A program made the translations under genes and the position numbers. From positions 62,001 through 126,000 of the forward strand of contig NZ_VJYZ01000033.1 in the NCBI RefSeq assembly GCF_007018965.1: DNA of 64,000 nt. The letters are read 5' to 3'. The notes beneath the pieces are model-generated. The model was not told where the DNA came from, did no database searches, and saw only the letters and a program-made list of their open reading frames with translations. The stretch comes from Paracoccus marinus (GTDB lineage: Bacteria; Pseudomonadota; Alphaproteobacteria; Rhodobacterales; Rhodobacteraceae). Shown piece by piece: positions 9,510 through 18,059 of this stretch (position 1 is its first letter; the number at the start of each line of letters is the position of its first letter).

Positions 9510-9779
9510 ATGGCCAACTCGCCCCAGTCCAAGAAGCGCGCACGCCAGATCGAGCGCCGCACCGCCGTCAACAAGGCGCGTCGTTCGCGCATCCGCACCT
9601 TCCTGCGCAAGGTCGAGGAAGCGATCGCCGGCGGCAACGCCCAGGTCGCGGCCGACGCGCTGAAGACCGCGCAGCCCGAACTGATGCGCGGCGTGTCGAA
9701 GGGCGTCGTTCACAAGAACACGGCGGCGCGCAAGATCTCGCGCCTGTCGTCGCGCGTGAAGGCGCTGGCGGCCGCCTGA
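9510..9779 (+). CDS. rpsT: 30S ribosomal protein S20
   Basis: The 89-residue basic helical protein begins [20 protein letters not shown] and contains [20 protein letters not shown], both diagnostic of S20, which binds 16S rRNA early in 30S assembly. It lies directly upstream of dnaA, the arrangement common in alphaproteobacteria, and is closed by a strong terminator. Confidence 0.98.
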   Translation: MANSPQSKKRARQIERRTAVNKARRSRIRTFLRKVEEAIAGGNAQVAADALKTAQPELMRGVSKGVVHKNTAARKISRLSSRVKALAAA

Positions 9780-9835
9780 TTCCAGGCGGATCGGGCGGGA
9801 TTTCCTGCCCTTCCACAACGTTCAGGACTGACCCG

Positions 9836-9863
9836 GGCGCGCCGCAAGGCGCGCCTTTGCTCG
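9836..9863 (+). terminator. rpsT terminator
   Basis: GGCGCGCC, a GCAA (GNRA) tetraloop, GGCGCGCC, then TTTGCTCG. The 8-bp all-GC stem with a stable tetraloop and short T run is a convincing intrinsic terminator. Confidence 0.75.
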
Positions 9864-10285
9864 TTTCAAGCTACTGATTTTCCGACATTTTCTTTCAACT
9901 GTGGCGTGCAGGGGATTCGGCGCGGCAAAGAAGCTGTCAAGCGCGAAGATACGTTGCGGGGTCTTGGAGCTTGGGCGTAGCTTGACCGGAGCGATTCACG
10001 TCGCGCTGCTTTCAGGGGACCATATCGCCCGCACCCGGTTCTGCCGCCGGGACGGGGCGACCGGCAGACAAGGTCGAACGACCGCTGCCGGGAACGTCGA
10101 AGCGGATCGCCTGCCAGCGATCGGCCAGCGTTCTGTCAGGGTAAAAGTCATCGGTCGCACCGCGACCCGTCCGTAACCGGCGTTTTGCCGGGCGAACGAA
10201 CTTTGCCCCGTGATCCCCTGGGCTGTGCGTGATTCGCCACCCGCCGGGCCTGCCGGCGGAAATCGGGGACAAGGAACTGACGACG
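9864..10285 (+). promoter_or_regulatory. Long dnaA upstream region
   Basis: About 420 bp carry no credible gene. No good DnaA box is visible. Three GATTC (GANTC, the CcrM methylation motif) sites occur at 9914-9918, 9993-9997 and 10231-10235. The stretch presumably holds the dnaA promoter and a long leader; I see no convincing origin of replication. An AAGGA ribosome site is at 10271-10275. Confidence 0.4.
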
Positions 10286-11686
10286 ATGGATAGAGTCTGG
10301 GGCCAGGCAAAGACCGAACTGGAACGCCTGGTCGGTGCGAACAACTATGCCAACTGGATCCAGCCCCTGCGGCTCGCCTCGCTTCGCGACGGGACGGCCG
10401 ATCTGGTCGGGCCGACCAAGTTCCTGTCGGACTGGGTCGCGCGCCATTATGCCGAGCCGATCCTGAACGTGCTGGTGCGCCACGGCTGCGAGGTCGAGCG
10501 CCTGACCTTCCGCGTCGATCCGGCCGTCGCCCGCGGGTCCGCCGCGCCGCTCGCTTCCCCCGGTTCGACCGACGCGAGCCCCGCCAGCGCAGCCATGCCG
10601 CAGGTCCAGGCGCCGTCGCCGAAACCCGTCGGCCGCCCCGAGGAAGAACTGACCTCGACCCTCGACGCGCGCTTCACCTTCGACAACTTCGTTGTCGGCA
10701 AACCGAACGAGCTTGCCCACGCAGCCGCGCGCCGCGTGGCCGAAGGCGGCCCGGTGTCCTTCAACCCGCTGTTCCTTTACGGCGGCGTGGGCCTGGGCAA
10801 GACCCACCTCATGCACGCGATCGCGCGCGAGCGTCAGGCGCGCGACCCGCAGGCGCGGATCCTATATCTTTCGGCCGAGCAGTTCATGTACCGCTTCGTC
10901 CAGGCGCTGCGCGAGCGCACCGTCATGGACTTCAAGGAGCTGTTCCGCACCGTCGATCTGCTGATGGTGGACGACGTCCAGTTCATCGCCGGAAAGGATT
11001 CCACGCAGGAAGAATTCTTCCACACGTTCAACGCGCTGGTCGATCAGGGCAAGCAGATCGTCATCTCGGCCGACCGCGCGCCGGGCGAGATCAAGGACAT
11101 GGAGGAACGGATCAAGTCGCGCCTGTCCTGCGGCCTGATCGTGGACCTGCACCCGACCGATTACGAGCTGCGCCTGTCAATCCTGCAGTCCAAGACCGAC
11201 CTGTTCCGCCGCACCTATCCCGGCCTCGTCCTGAAGGACGGCGTGCTGGAGTTCCTTGCCCACCGCATCACCTCGAACGTGCGGGTGCTGGAAGGCGCGC
11301 TGCAGCGCCTGTTCGCCTTCGCGAGCCTGATGGGGCGCGAGATCGACCTGGACATGACACAGGAATGCCTGGCCGACATCCTGCGCGCGTCGGACCGCAA
11401 GGTCTCGATCGAGGAGATCCAGCGCAAGGTGGCCGAGCATTACAACATCCGCCTGTCCGACATGATCGGGCCCAAGCGGGTCCGCACGCTGGCCCGGCCG
11501 CGGCAGATCGCGATGTACCTGGCCAAGCAGATGACCAGCCGCAGCCTGCCGGAAATCGGCCGCCGTTTCGGCGGGCGCGACCACACCACGATCATGCACG
11601 GCGTCCGCAAGATCGAGGAGCTGCGCGCGCAGGATCGGGGCCTTGCCGAGGATATCGACCTGCTGCGCCGCACGCTCGAGGCGTGA
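10286..11686 (+). CDS. dnaA: Chromosomal replication initiator protein DnaA
   Basis: A 466-residue initiator with domain I at the N terminus (VWGQAKTELERLVG), a Pro/Ala/Ser-rich linker (about 90-130), the AAA+ domain with Walker A GGVGLGKTHLMHAIA (about 168-182) and Walker B LLMVDDVQFIAGK (about 230-242), and the domain IV DNA-binding helix GGRDHTTIMHGVRKIEEL. It melts oriC to start replication. I chose the ATG of MDRVWGQ; a longer in-frame start at 10229 has no family support. dnaN and recF follow. Confidence 0.98.
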   Translation: MDRVWGQAKTELERLVGANNYANWIQPLRLASLRDGTADLVGPTKFLSDWVARHYAEPILNVLVRHGCEVERLTFRVDPAVARGSAAPLASPGSTDASPASAAMPQVQAPSPKPVGRPEEELTSTLDARFTFDNFVVGKPNELAHAAARRVAEGGPVSFNPLFLYGGVGLGKTHLMHAIARERQARDPQARILYLSAEQFMYRFVQALRERTVMDFKELFRTVDLLMVDDVQFIAGKDSTQEEFFHTFNALVDQGKQIVISADRAPGEIKDMEERIKSRLSCGLIVDLHPTDYELRLSILQSKTDLFRRTYPGLVLKDGVLEFLAHRITSNVRVLEGALQRLFAFASLMGREIDLDMTQECLADILRASDRKVSIEEIQRKVAEHYNIRLSDMIGPKRVRTLARPRQIAMYLAKQMTSRSLPEIGRRFGGRDHTTIMHGVRKIEELRAQDRGLAEDIDLLRRTLEA

Positions 11687-11797
11687 GCGCGGGCGACAGC
11701 GCACATGCGTCGGGCTTGACCGCCGCAACCTATTGATCAAACTGTCCCCCGTCGCGCCGGCGCGGCGCGCGTGCGACGACAGCGAAGGGCTTAACCC

Positions 11798-12913
11798 ATG
11801 AAATTCTCGATCGAACGGGCGGTGCTCGTGAAAGCCGTGGCGCAGGCGCAATCGGTGGTCGAACGTCGCAACACGATCCCGATCTTGTCGAACGTCCTGA
11901 TCGAGGCGCAGGGCGACGGCGTCAGCTTCCGCGCCACCGACCTGGACACCGAGGTGGTGGACAAGGCCCCCGCGATGGTCGAACGCCCCGGCGCCACGAC
12001 CGTGTCGGCCGCGCTTTTGAACGAGATCGCGCGCAAGCTGCCCGACGGGGCGCTGGTGTCGATCTCGACCGAAGCCGAGGGGCGGTTGACCGTGCAGGCG
12101 GGGCGGTCGAACTTCAGCCTCGCGACGCTGCCGCGCGAGGATTTCCCGGTGATGGCGTCCAGCGAATACAGCGCGAACTTCTCGGCGCCGTCGCAGCTGC
12201 TGCGGCGGCTGTTCGACAAGTCGCGCTTCGCGATTTCCACGGAGGAAACCCGCTATTACCTCAACGGCGTCTACATGCACGTGGCGGATGGGGAGGGCGG
12301 CCGCGTCCTGCGCTGCGTGGCGACCGACGGCCACCGGCTCGCGCGGATCGACGCGGCCCTGCCCGAAGGCGCGGACGAGATGCCGGGCGTGATCGTCCCG
12401 CGCAAGACCGTGGCGGAACTGAAGAAACTGCTGGACGGCGACGACGCCGAGATCGCGGTGTCGGTCAGCGAGACCAAGGTGCGGTTCGCCACGCCGACGA
12501 TCATGCTGACCTCGAAGGTCATCGACGGCACCTTCCCCGACTACACCCGCGTGATCCCCCAATCGAACGCCCGCAAGCTGGAAGTTGACGCGAGCGACTT
12601 CGCCCGCGCCGTGGACAGGGTGGCGACCGTCAGTTCGGAACGGTCGCGCGCGGTCAAGCTGGCGCTGGACGACGACCGGCTGGTCCTGTCGGTGAACGCC
12701 CCCGACGCGGGCGCGGCGGACGAGGAGCTGGCGGTCGCCTATGCCGACGAGCCGCTGGAGATCGGGTTCAACGCCAAGTACCTGCAGGAAATCGCCCAGC
12801 AGGTGGACCGCGAGAACGCGGTGTTCCTGTTCAACGGCTCGGGCGACGCGGCGCTGATCCGCGAGGGCGGGGACGAATCCGCCGTCTATGTCGTCATGCC
12901 GATGCGCGTGTGA
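11798..12913 (+). CDS. dnaN: DNA polymerase III sliding clamp (beta subunit)
   Basis: The 371-residue protein starts MKFSIERAVLVKAVAQAQSV and includes RRNTIPILSNVLIEA, the ring segment VATDGHRLA and the C-terminal YVVMPMRV, all characteristic of the beta clamp. It dimerises around DNA and tethers Pol III. It is 111 bp downstream of dnaA and overlaps recF by four bases (GTGA), so recF translation is coupled to it. No clear separate dnaN promoter was seen, though TTGACC occurs at 11716. Confidence 0.98.
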   Translation: MKFSIERAVLVKAVAQAQSVVERRNTIPILSNVLIEAQGDGVSFRATDLDTEVVDKAPAMVERPGATTVSAALLNEIARKLPDGALVSISTEAEGRLTVQAGRSNFSLATLPREDFPVMASSEYSANFSAPSQLLRRLFDKSRFAISTEETRYYLNGVYMHVADGEGGRVLRCVATDGHRLARIDAALPEGADEMPGVIVPRKTVAELKKLLDGDDAEIAVSVSETKVRFATPTIMLTSKVIDGTFPDYTRVIPQSNARKLEVDASDFARAVDRVATVSSERSRAVKLALDDDRLVLSVNAPDAGAADEELAVAYADEPLEIGFNAKYLQEIAQQVDRENAVFLFNGSGDAALIREGGDESAVYVVMPMRV

Positions 12914-13986
12914 CGCTGACGCGGCTGTCGCTGGCGCAGTTCCGGTCGTGGCCGCGACTTGACCTGGACCTTGGCGCGCGGCCGCTGGCGATCCACGGCG
13001 CGAACGGCGCGGGCAAGACCAACATCCTCGAGGCGGTGTCGATGCTGTCGCCTGGGCGCGGGCTTCGCGGCGCCGCGCCCGGCGAGCAGGCGCGGCAGGG
13101 ACCGGACGCGGGCTGGCGCATCCGCGCGACTGTGGACGGGCGGCCGGTGGAGACGGGGGCGGCGCCGGGCGAGTCGCGGAACGTCCTGATCGACGACAAG
13201 GCCGCGCCGCAGGTGGCGCTAGGGTCGCTGATGCGGGTGGTGTGGATCGTGCCCGCGATGGACCGCCTGTGGACCGACGCGCCCGAGACGCGCAGGCGGT
13301 TCCTCGACCGGATCGCGCTGTCGTTCCACCCCGAACATGCCGACGAAACGCTTGCCTACGACAAGGCGATGCGGGAACGGAACCGTCTGCTGCGCGATCA
13401 GGTCGGCGACGCGGGCTGGTATCGCGCCCTGGAATCGCGGATGGCGCAGGCCGGCGCGGCGATCACCCGGCACCGGTTGGACGCGATCGACCGGATCGCG
13501 CAGGCGCAGCAGGGGGCGGAGACGGCGTTTCCCGCCGCGACGCTGACGCTGCTCGCGGGCGACGGACAGGCCGACGACGCGGATGCGGGCTCGATCGCGG
13601 ATCGGCTGGCGGCGATGCGGCCCCGCGACATGGCCGCAGGCCGCACGCTGACCGGGCCGCACCGCGCCGACCTTGGCGCGCACTGGGGTCCGCAGGACAT
13701 GCCCGCCGCGCTGAGTTCCACGGGCGAGCAAAAGGCGCTGCTGCTCTCGGTGCTCCTGTCGAACGCCCGCGCGCTGGCCCATGCGCGACCCGTGCTGCTG
13801 CTGGACGAGGTCGCGGCCCATCTCGACGCCGACCGCCGCGCCGCGCTTTACGACGAGATCGCGGCCCTGCCCGCGCAGGCGCTGCTGACCGGGACGGGGC
13901 GCGAGTTGTTCACCGCGCTGGACGGGCGGGCGGACTTCATCCACGTTCGGCGTGACGGCGGCGCGTCCTTCGCCGCGATCGAGTGA
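12910..13986 (+). CDS. recF: DNA replication/repair protein RecF
   Basis: The 358-residue SMC-like ATPase has Walker A GANGAGKTNILEAVSML (about 30-46), the signature LSSTGEQKALLLSVLLSNA (about 270-288) and Walker B PVLLLDEVAAHLD (about 296-308). With RecO and RecR it loads RecA at single-strand gaps. The GTG start overlaps the dnaN stop (GTGA). The helical arm region between the motifs is of normal length. Confidence 0.96.
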   Translation: MTLTRLSLAQFRSWPRLDLDLGARPLAIHGANGAGKTNILEAVSMLSPGRGLRGAAPGEQARQGPDAGWRIRATVDGRPVETGAAPGESRNVLIDDKAAPQVALGSLMRVVWIVPAMDRLWTDAPETRRRFLDRIALSFHPEHADETLAYDKAMRERNRLLRDQVGDAGWYRALESRMAQAGAAITRHRLDAIDRIAQAQQGAETAFPAATLTLLAGDGQADDADAGSIADRLAAMRPRDMAAGRTLTGPHRADLGAHWGPQDMPAALSSTGEQKALLLSVLLSNARALAHARPVLLLDEVAAHLDADRRAALYDEIAALPAQALLTGTGRELFTALDGRADFIHVRRDGGASFAAIE

Positions 13987-13998
13987 AAGGGGCCGACC

Positions 13999-14427
13999 AT
14001 GCTGCCGAGCAACCGGGTCACGCTGATTACGCTGGGCGTCGCCGACCTCGACCGGGCGGCGCGGTTCTATGCCGAATGGGGCTGGGTCCCGCACCCGGGC
14101 TCGCCCGACGGGCTGCACCTTTTCCAGATGCACGGCGCGGCGCTGGCGCTGTTCTCGCGCGCCGAGCTTGCCGCCGACCAGAACCGCGCGGCGGGCGATC
14201 TTGGCACCGGCGCGATGACGCTGGCGCAGAATTGCGAGGATGTGGCGCAGGTGGACGCCGTGTTCCGGGCGGCGCTGGATGCGGGCGCGACCGAACTGAA
14301 GCGGCCCGAAAAGGTGTTCTGGGGCGGCTATTCGGGTTACTTCGCCGATCCCGACGGGCATGTCTGGGAAATCGCGCACAACCCGGGCTGGCCGCTCGCG
14401 CCGAACGGGACGCTGACCCTGCCGTGA
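13999..14427 (+). CDS. VOC-superfamily (glyoxalase/bleomycin-resistance fold) protein
   Basis: This 142-residue single-domain protein has the VOC beta-alpha-beta-beta-beta layout with VTLITLGVADLDRAARFYAEWG at the start and YFADPDGHVWEIAHNPGW at the end, where the Glu of WEIAHNP would be a metal ligand. Substrate cannot be told from sequence. A GAAAGGGG ribosome site follows the recF stop by a few bases, so it is probably co-transcribed with recF and recO; the context does not reveal its job. Confidence 0.85.
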   Translation: MLPSNRVTLITLGVADLDRAARFYAEWGWVPHPGSPDGLHLFQMHGAALALFSRAELAADQNRAAGDLGTGAMTLAQNCEDVAQVDAVFRAALDAGATELKRPEKVFWGGYSGYFADPDGHVWEIAHNPGWPLAPNGTLTLP

Positions 14428-14434
14428 CCGGCTG

Positions 14435-15235
14435 ATGCTCGACTGGCAGGGCGACGCGACCGTTCTGGCCCGGCGCAAGCATGGCGAAACGGCGGTGATC
14501 CTGACCGTGTTCGCGCGCGACGCGGGCGTCATCAACGGGGTGGTGCCGGGCGGGGCGGGGGCGCGGCGGGGGCCGATGCTGCAACCCGGCAACCGGCTGT
14601 CGCTGCGCTGGCGGGCGCGGCTTGCCGACCAGCTTGGCACCTTTACGGCCGAGCCGCTCGCATCGCGGGCGGGGCTGATGGACGATCCGGCGACGCTCGC
14701 CGGGTTGAACGCCGTGACCGCGCTTCTGGCCTATGCGCTGCCAGAGCGCGATCCGCACCCGCATCTGTGGGACCGGACCGAGGATCTGCTGGATGCCATG
14801 CAGGCGGGCGGCGACTGGGCCGGGCGGTACCTGCGTTGGGAACTGACGCTTCTGGACGAGCTGGGCTTCGGGCTGGTGCTGGACCGCTGCGCGGTGACCG
14901 GCGCGACCGAGGGGCTGGCCTATGTCAGCCCGCGCACCGGCCATGCGGTCAGCGCGGCGGGGGCAGGGGAATGGGCGCCGCGCCTGCTGCCGCTGCCGGC
15001 GTTGCTGGGCGGCCCGGACAGCAGCGCCGGCAGCGGCTCAGTCCACGGCTCGGGCGGCGGCTCAGGCGGCGGGATCGCCCAGGCGCTTGCCGTCACCGGC
15101 CATTTCCTGAACGCCAACCTCGCCGAGGCGCAGATCGGCCGTCCGCTGCCCGCCGCGCGGGACCGGCTGGTGCGGCGCCTGTCGCAGCGAAATGCGACGC
15201 CGGGTCCGTCGGCGCATGGGTCATCCGGGGCGTGA
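14435..15235 (+). CDS. recO: DNA repair protein RecO
   Basis: The 266-residue protein starts with the RecO OB fold (DWQGDATVLARRKHGETAVILTVF, read in two parts at about 3-26) and the family ARRGPMLQPGNRLSLRW strand. It anneals complementary strands and loads RecA with RecF/RecR. Two oddities: the usual Cys4 zinc site is reduced to a single cysteine (DRCAVTG, about 150), and a Gly/Ser-rich stretch (about 192-216) interrupts the helical C-terminal domain. The identification is good because of the N terminus and the neighbouring recF. Confidence 0.9.
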   Translation: MLDWQGDATVLARRKHGETAVILTVFARDAGVINGVVPGGAGARRGPMLQPGNRLSLRWRARLADQLGTFTAEPLASRAGLMDDPATLAGLNAVTALLAYALPERDPHPHLWDRTEDLLDAMQAGGDWAGRYLRWELTLLDELGFGLVLDRCAVTGATEGLAYVSPRTGHAVSAAGAGEWAPRLLPLPALLGGPDSSAGSGSVHGSGGGSGGGIAQALAVTGHFLNANLAEAQIGRPLPAARDRLVRRLSQRNATPGPSAHGSSGA

Positions 15236-15263
15236 CCCCGCGCCGATCGGTCCTGCGTCCGCG

Positions 15264-15680
15264 TCAGTCGCCGGTGCGTTCCAGCGTGATGTAGGTCGGG
15301 CCGATGATCTTCAGCACGCCCCCCTGCCACTGCGCCTGCTCGGCCTGGGTCAGGGCCTGGAACAGACGCCCCTCGAACCCCTTGTGGCCGCAGGGAATGT
15401 CGGTCCAGTTCATGGTCGAGATGTGGATCTGCGGCAGGGTCGCGGTGTTGGTCGCGGTGAAGGTGTTGCAGGGCCCGCTGCCGGCGATGGTGCCCGGCCC
15501 CAGGCGGATGCTGCCGTCGCGCGTGGGCACGGCCTCGCGCCCGAAGCCGACGACGGTGTAGGTGCCGTAGGGAACGCCCCCTTCCCAGCCGGAAGCGGCG
15601 GCGGTCGCGGCAGGATCCTCGCACGCGGAAAGGGCCGCGACGGCGGCAGCGGCCGCGGCAAGGCGAATGGCAGTCTTCAT
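15264..15680 (-). CDS. META/HslJ-like lipoprotein
   Basis: This 138-residue protein starts MKTAIRLAAAAAAVAALSAC, a lipoprotein signal peptide with Cys20 as the lipidation site, so it should be membrane-anchored in the periplasm. The mature part has the META-domain features (YTVVGFG, then IAGSGPCNTFTATNTATLPQ with a conserved-looking Cys and Asn). META/HslJ proteins are of unclear function, some linked to stress. It is convergent with recO; the chosen start is the one that gives a proper signal peptide rather than longer in-frame starts upstream. Confidence 0.75.
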   Translation of the reverse strand: MKTAIRLAAAAAAVAALSACEDPAATAAASGWEGGVPYGTYTVVGFGREAVPTRDGSIRLGPGTIAGSGPCNTFTATNTATLPQIHISTMNWTDIPCGHKGFEGRLFQALTQAEQAQWQGGVLKIIGPTYITLERTGD

Positions 15681-15907
15681 GACGGATTTTCCCCGGTGAA
15701 ACATCGTGTTGGCCGAACGCTTGGTGAAGGCGTGCGTTCCCGATCTTGTCAAGGGGATGCGGCGCCGTGGCAGAAGGGTCACGGGCGCGCCTTGCCGATC
15801 CAGCCACAGGACGGTCCCGCGCGATACCCGTCGCCCCTTGCCGCGCCCCGCCCACGGGGGCAGATTCGGGTGGCGGGCGGCCCGGCCCCGCCATGCAGGA
15901 TGATCCG

Positions 15908-17044
15908 ATGACCGACGCCGCCGACCTGACCGCCCGCCTGATCCGCTGCCCTTCGGTCACCCCGGAGGAGGGTGGCGCGCTGACGCTGATCCAGTCCCTG
16001 CTGGAGCCTGCGGGCTTCGCCTGCACCCGCGTCGATCGCAACGGCACCCCGAACCTCTTTGCCCGCTGGGGCGCCAAGGGTGCGCGGACCTTCGGCTTCA
16101 ACGGTCATACCGACGTGGTGCCGCCGGGCGATCCGGACAACTGGACCCACCCGCCGTTTTCCGGCGCGGTCATCGACGGCACGATCTGGGGGCGCGGCGC
16201 GACCGACATGAAATCCGGCGTCGCGGCCTTTGTCGCCGCCGCAATCGACTTCGTGACCCGCACCCCGCCGGACGGCGCCGTGATCCTGACCGTCACCGGC
16301 GACGAGGAAGGGCCGTCGCGCGACGGCACCCCCGCGCTGCTGGACTGGATGGACGCCAACGGCGAGCGGATGGACGTCTGCATCGTGGGCGAGCCCTCCA
16401 ACCCCGAGGTGATGGGCGAGATGATCAAGATCGGCCGCCGCGGCAGCCTGACCGTCCACGTCACCGCCATCGGCAAGCAGGGTCACGCGGCCTATCCGCA
16501 CAAGGCGCTGAACCCGCTGCATCCGCTGCTGATGCTGCTGGCCGACCTGACCGCCGCCCCGCTTGACGAAGGGACCGAGCATTTCCAGCCGAGCGGCCTT
16601 CAGGTCACGACCATCGACGTGGGGAACCCCGCGTCCAACGTGATCCCCGAACGGGGCCGCGCGACGGTCAACATCCGCTTCAACGACCTTCATTCCGGCG
16701 ACAGCCTGACCGCGATGCTGCGCGAACGCGCGGCGGCGGTCGAGGAACGCACCGGCGTCCGGTTCGAGCTGGATTTCCACGTCTCGGGCGAAAGCTTCCT
16801 GACCGCGCCGGGACCGTTCGTGGACCTGGTCCGCGACGTGGTGGCCGAGGCGTGCGGCCGGGTGCCGGTGCTGTCCACCTCGGGCGGGACATCGGATGCG
16901 CGCTACGTCAAGAACCACTGCCCGGTGCTTGAATTCGGCCTTGTCGGCGCTTTCATGCACCAGGTGGACGAGCGCGTGCCTCAGGCGCAGGTGCGGCAGT
17001 TGCAGGACATCTATCACACCATCCTCGCCCGGTATTTCGCATGA
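15908..17044 (+). CDS. dapE: Succinyl-diaminopimelate desuccinylase
   Basis: A 378-residue M20 metallopeptidase. Metal ligands and catalytic residues are visible in [12 protein letters not shown] (about 63-74), [14 protein letters not shown] (about 97-110), [12 protein letters not shown] (Glu about 132-133), VGEPSN and the C-terminal HQVDE. It releases succinate and LL-diaminopimelate in lysine and peptidoglycan synthesis. The start at MTDAADL is preferred because GCAGGA lies 7 bases upstream; an in-frame ATG at 15893 is possible. It overlaps the next gene by four bases. Confidence 0.96.
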   Translation: MTDAADLTARLIRCPSVTPEEGGALTLIQSLLEPAGFACTRVDRNGTPNLFARWGAKGARTFGFNGHTDVVPPGDPDNWTHPPFSGAVIDGTIWGRGATDMKSGVAAFVAAAIDFVTRTPPDGAVILTVTGDEEGPSRDGTPALLDWMDANGERMDVCIVGEPSNPEVMGEMIKIGRRGSLTVHVTAIGKQGHAAYPHKALNPLHPLLMLLADLTAAPLDEGTEHFQPSGLQVTTIDVGNPASNVIPERGRATVNIRFNDLHSGDSLTAMLRERAAAVEERTGVRFELDFHVSGESFLTAPGPFVDLVRDVVAEACGRVPVLSTSGGTSDARYVKNHCPVLEFGLVGAFMHQVDERVPQAQVRQLQDIYHTILARYFA

Positions 17045-17469
17045 CCTCGGCCCCTTCCATCTCGCGCACCGACGATCTTGCCGCCTGCCACGCGATCCGC
17101 CGCGCGGTGTTCATCGAGGAACAGGCGGTCCCCGAGGACCTCGAGATCGACGATCTGGACGGCGAGGCGATCCACCTACTGGCCGTGACCGGGGGGCGGG
17201 CGGTGGGAACCGCGCGGATCCTGTTGGCGGGCGAGACGGGCAAGATCGGGCGCGTGGCGGTGTTGGCCGATCAGCGCGGGACCGGCCTTGGCGCGGCGCT
17301 GATCCGGGCTGCGCTGGACGAGCTGCGCGCGCAGCCCGGCGTCACCACCGCGAAGCTCGGCGCGCAGACCCACGCGCTGGGGTTCTATGAACGGCTGGGG
17401 TTCGTCGCCTTCGGTCCGGTCTACGACGACGCGGGCATCCCGCACCGCGACATGTCGCGGCCGCTCTGA
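17041..17469 (+). CDS. GNAT-family N-acetyltransferase
   Basis: The 142-residue protein has the GNAT core: an N-terminal [20 protein letters not shown] segment typical of the ElaA/YitF-like group, the acetyl-CoA pyrophosphate loop [19 protein letters not shown] (Q/R-x-x-G-x-G/A) and a C-terminal [17 protein letters not shown]. The acceptor substrate is unknown. ATGA overlap with dapE indicates coupling, but a role in lysine synthesis is not implied. Confidence 0.88.
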   Translation: MTSAPSISRTDDLAACHAIRRAVFIEEQAVPEDLEIDDLDGEAIHLLAVTGGRAVGTARILLAGETGKIGRVAVLADQRGTGLGAALIRAALDELRAQPGVTTAKLGAQTHALGFYERLGFVAFGPVYDDAGIPHRDMSRPL

Positions 17470-17478
17470 CATGCGGCG

Positions 17479-17985
17479 ATGGCGCTGATCCGGCCCGAAC
17501 TCGCGCTGCGGCTGCACGACTGGCGCGAGGTGATCGCGGCCGGGTTGCTGGGCCTTGCCGGCGCGTGGGTGTTTTCGCTGGGCGGGCTGGTCTTTCGTCC
17601 GCTGGGCCTTGCGGCCATGGTGGTGGCGGTCGCCTGGGGGATTGACGCGCGCCGCCGGATGCGGTTCCGGCGCGAGATCGCGGCACCGGGCGTCGTGGAA
17701 CTGATCGAGGGCGCGATCCGCTACTACGGCGCGCGGGCGCTGGGCGGCGAGATCGCGCTGCGCGACCTGGTCGAGGTGCGGCTTCTGACCCTGCGCGGGC
17801 ATCCGCACTGGCGGCTGCGCAGCGATGCGGGCGAGGCGCTGCTGATCCCGGTCGAAGCGGCGGGCGCATCGGCGCTGGCCGATGCCTTTGCCACGCTGCC
17901 GGGGTTCGACATGGCGGCTGCCGCGCGGGCGCTGCAGGCGCGGGCGGACGTCGCGGCGGTGCAGACGGTCTGGCGGCGGCGCTGA
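17479..17985 (+). CDS. Conserved-looking membrane protein of unknown function
   Basis: This 168-residue protein has two adjacent transmembrane helices (about 19-36 and 41-57), followed by a basic RRRMRFRREI stretch and a beta-rich cytoplasmic region (about 70-150) containing ALRDLVEVRLLTLRG, reminiscent of a PH-like fold. I do not recognise a named family. It lies 9 bases after the GNAT gene, at the end of the dapE transcription unit, and is followed by a strong terminator. Confidence 0.75.
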   Translation: MALIRPELALRLHDWREVIAAGLLGLAGAWVFSLGGLVFRPLGLAAMVVAVAWGIDARRRMRFRREIAAPGVVELIEGAIRYYGARALGGEIALRDLVEVRLLTLRGHPHWRLRSDAGEALLIPVEAAGASALADAFATLPGFDMAAAARALQARADVAAVQTVWRRR

Positions 17986-18010
17986 AAGGATAGATACCCA
18001 GATGAACGAA

Positions 18011-18037
18011 GGGCCGCAGGATCACCTGCGGCCCTTT
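18011..18037 (+). terminator. Intrinsic terminator of the dapE unit
   Basis: GGGCCGCAGG-ATCA-CCTGCGGCCC followed by TTT: a perfect 10-bp stem between convergent genes. It probably serves the plus-strand unit; the T run is short. Confidence 0.75.
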
Positions 18038-18059
18038 GCCTGTCGTGGGTGGGCGGCGC

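Noticed and set aside
9811..9820. TTCCACAACG as a DnaA box and this region as oriC
   Set aside because: It matches the consensus TTATCCACA poorly, stands alone and lies before the rpsT terminator.
9901..10176. A 91-codon open frame upstream of dnaA
   Set aside because: No ribosome site, odd composition, no recognisable motif, and it lies in a likely regulatory region.
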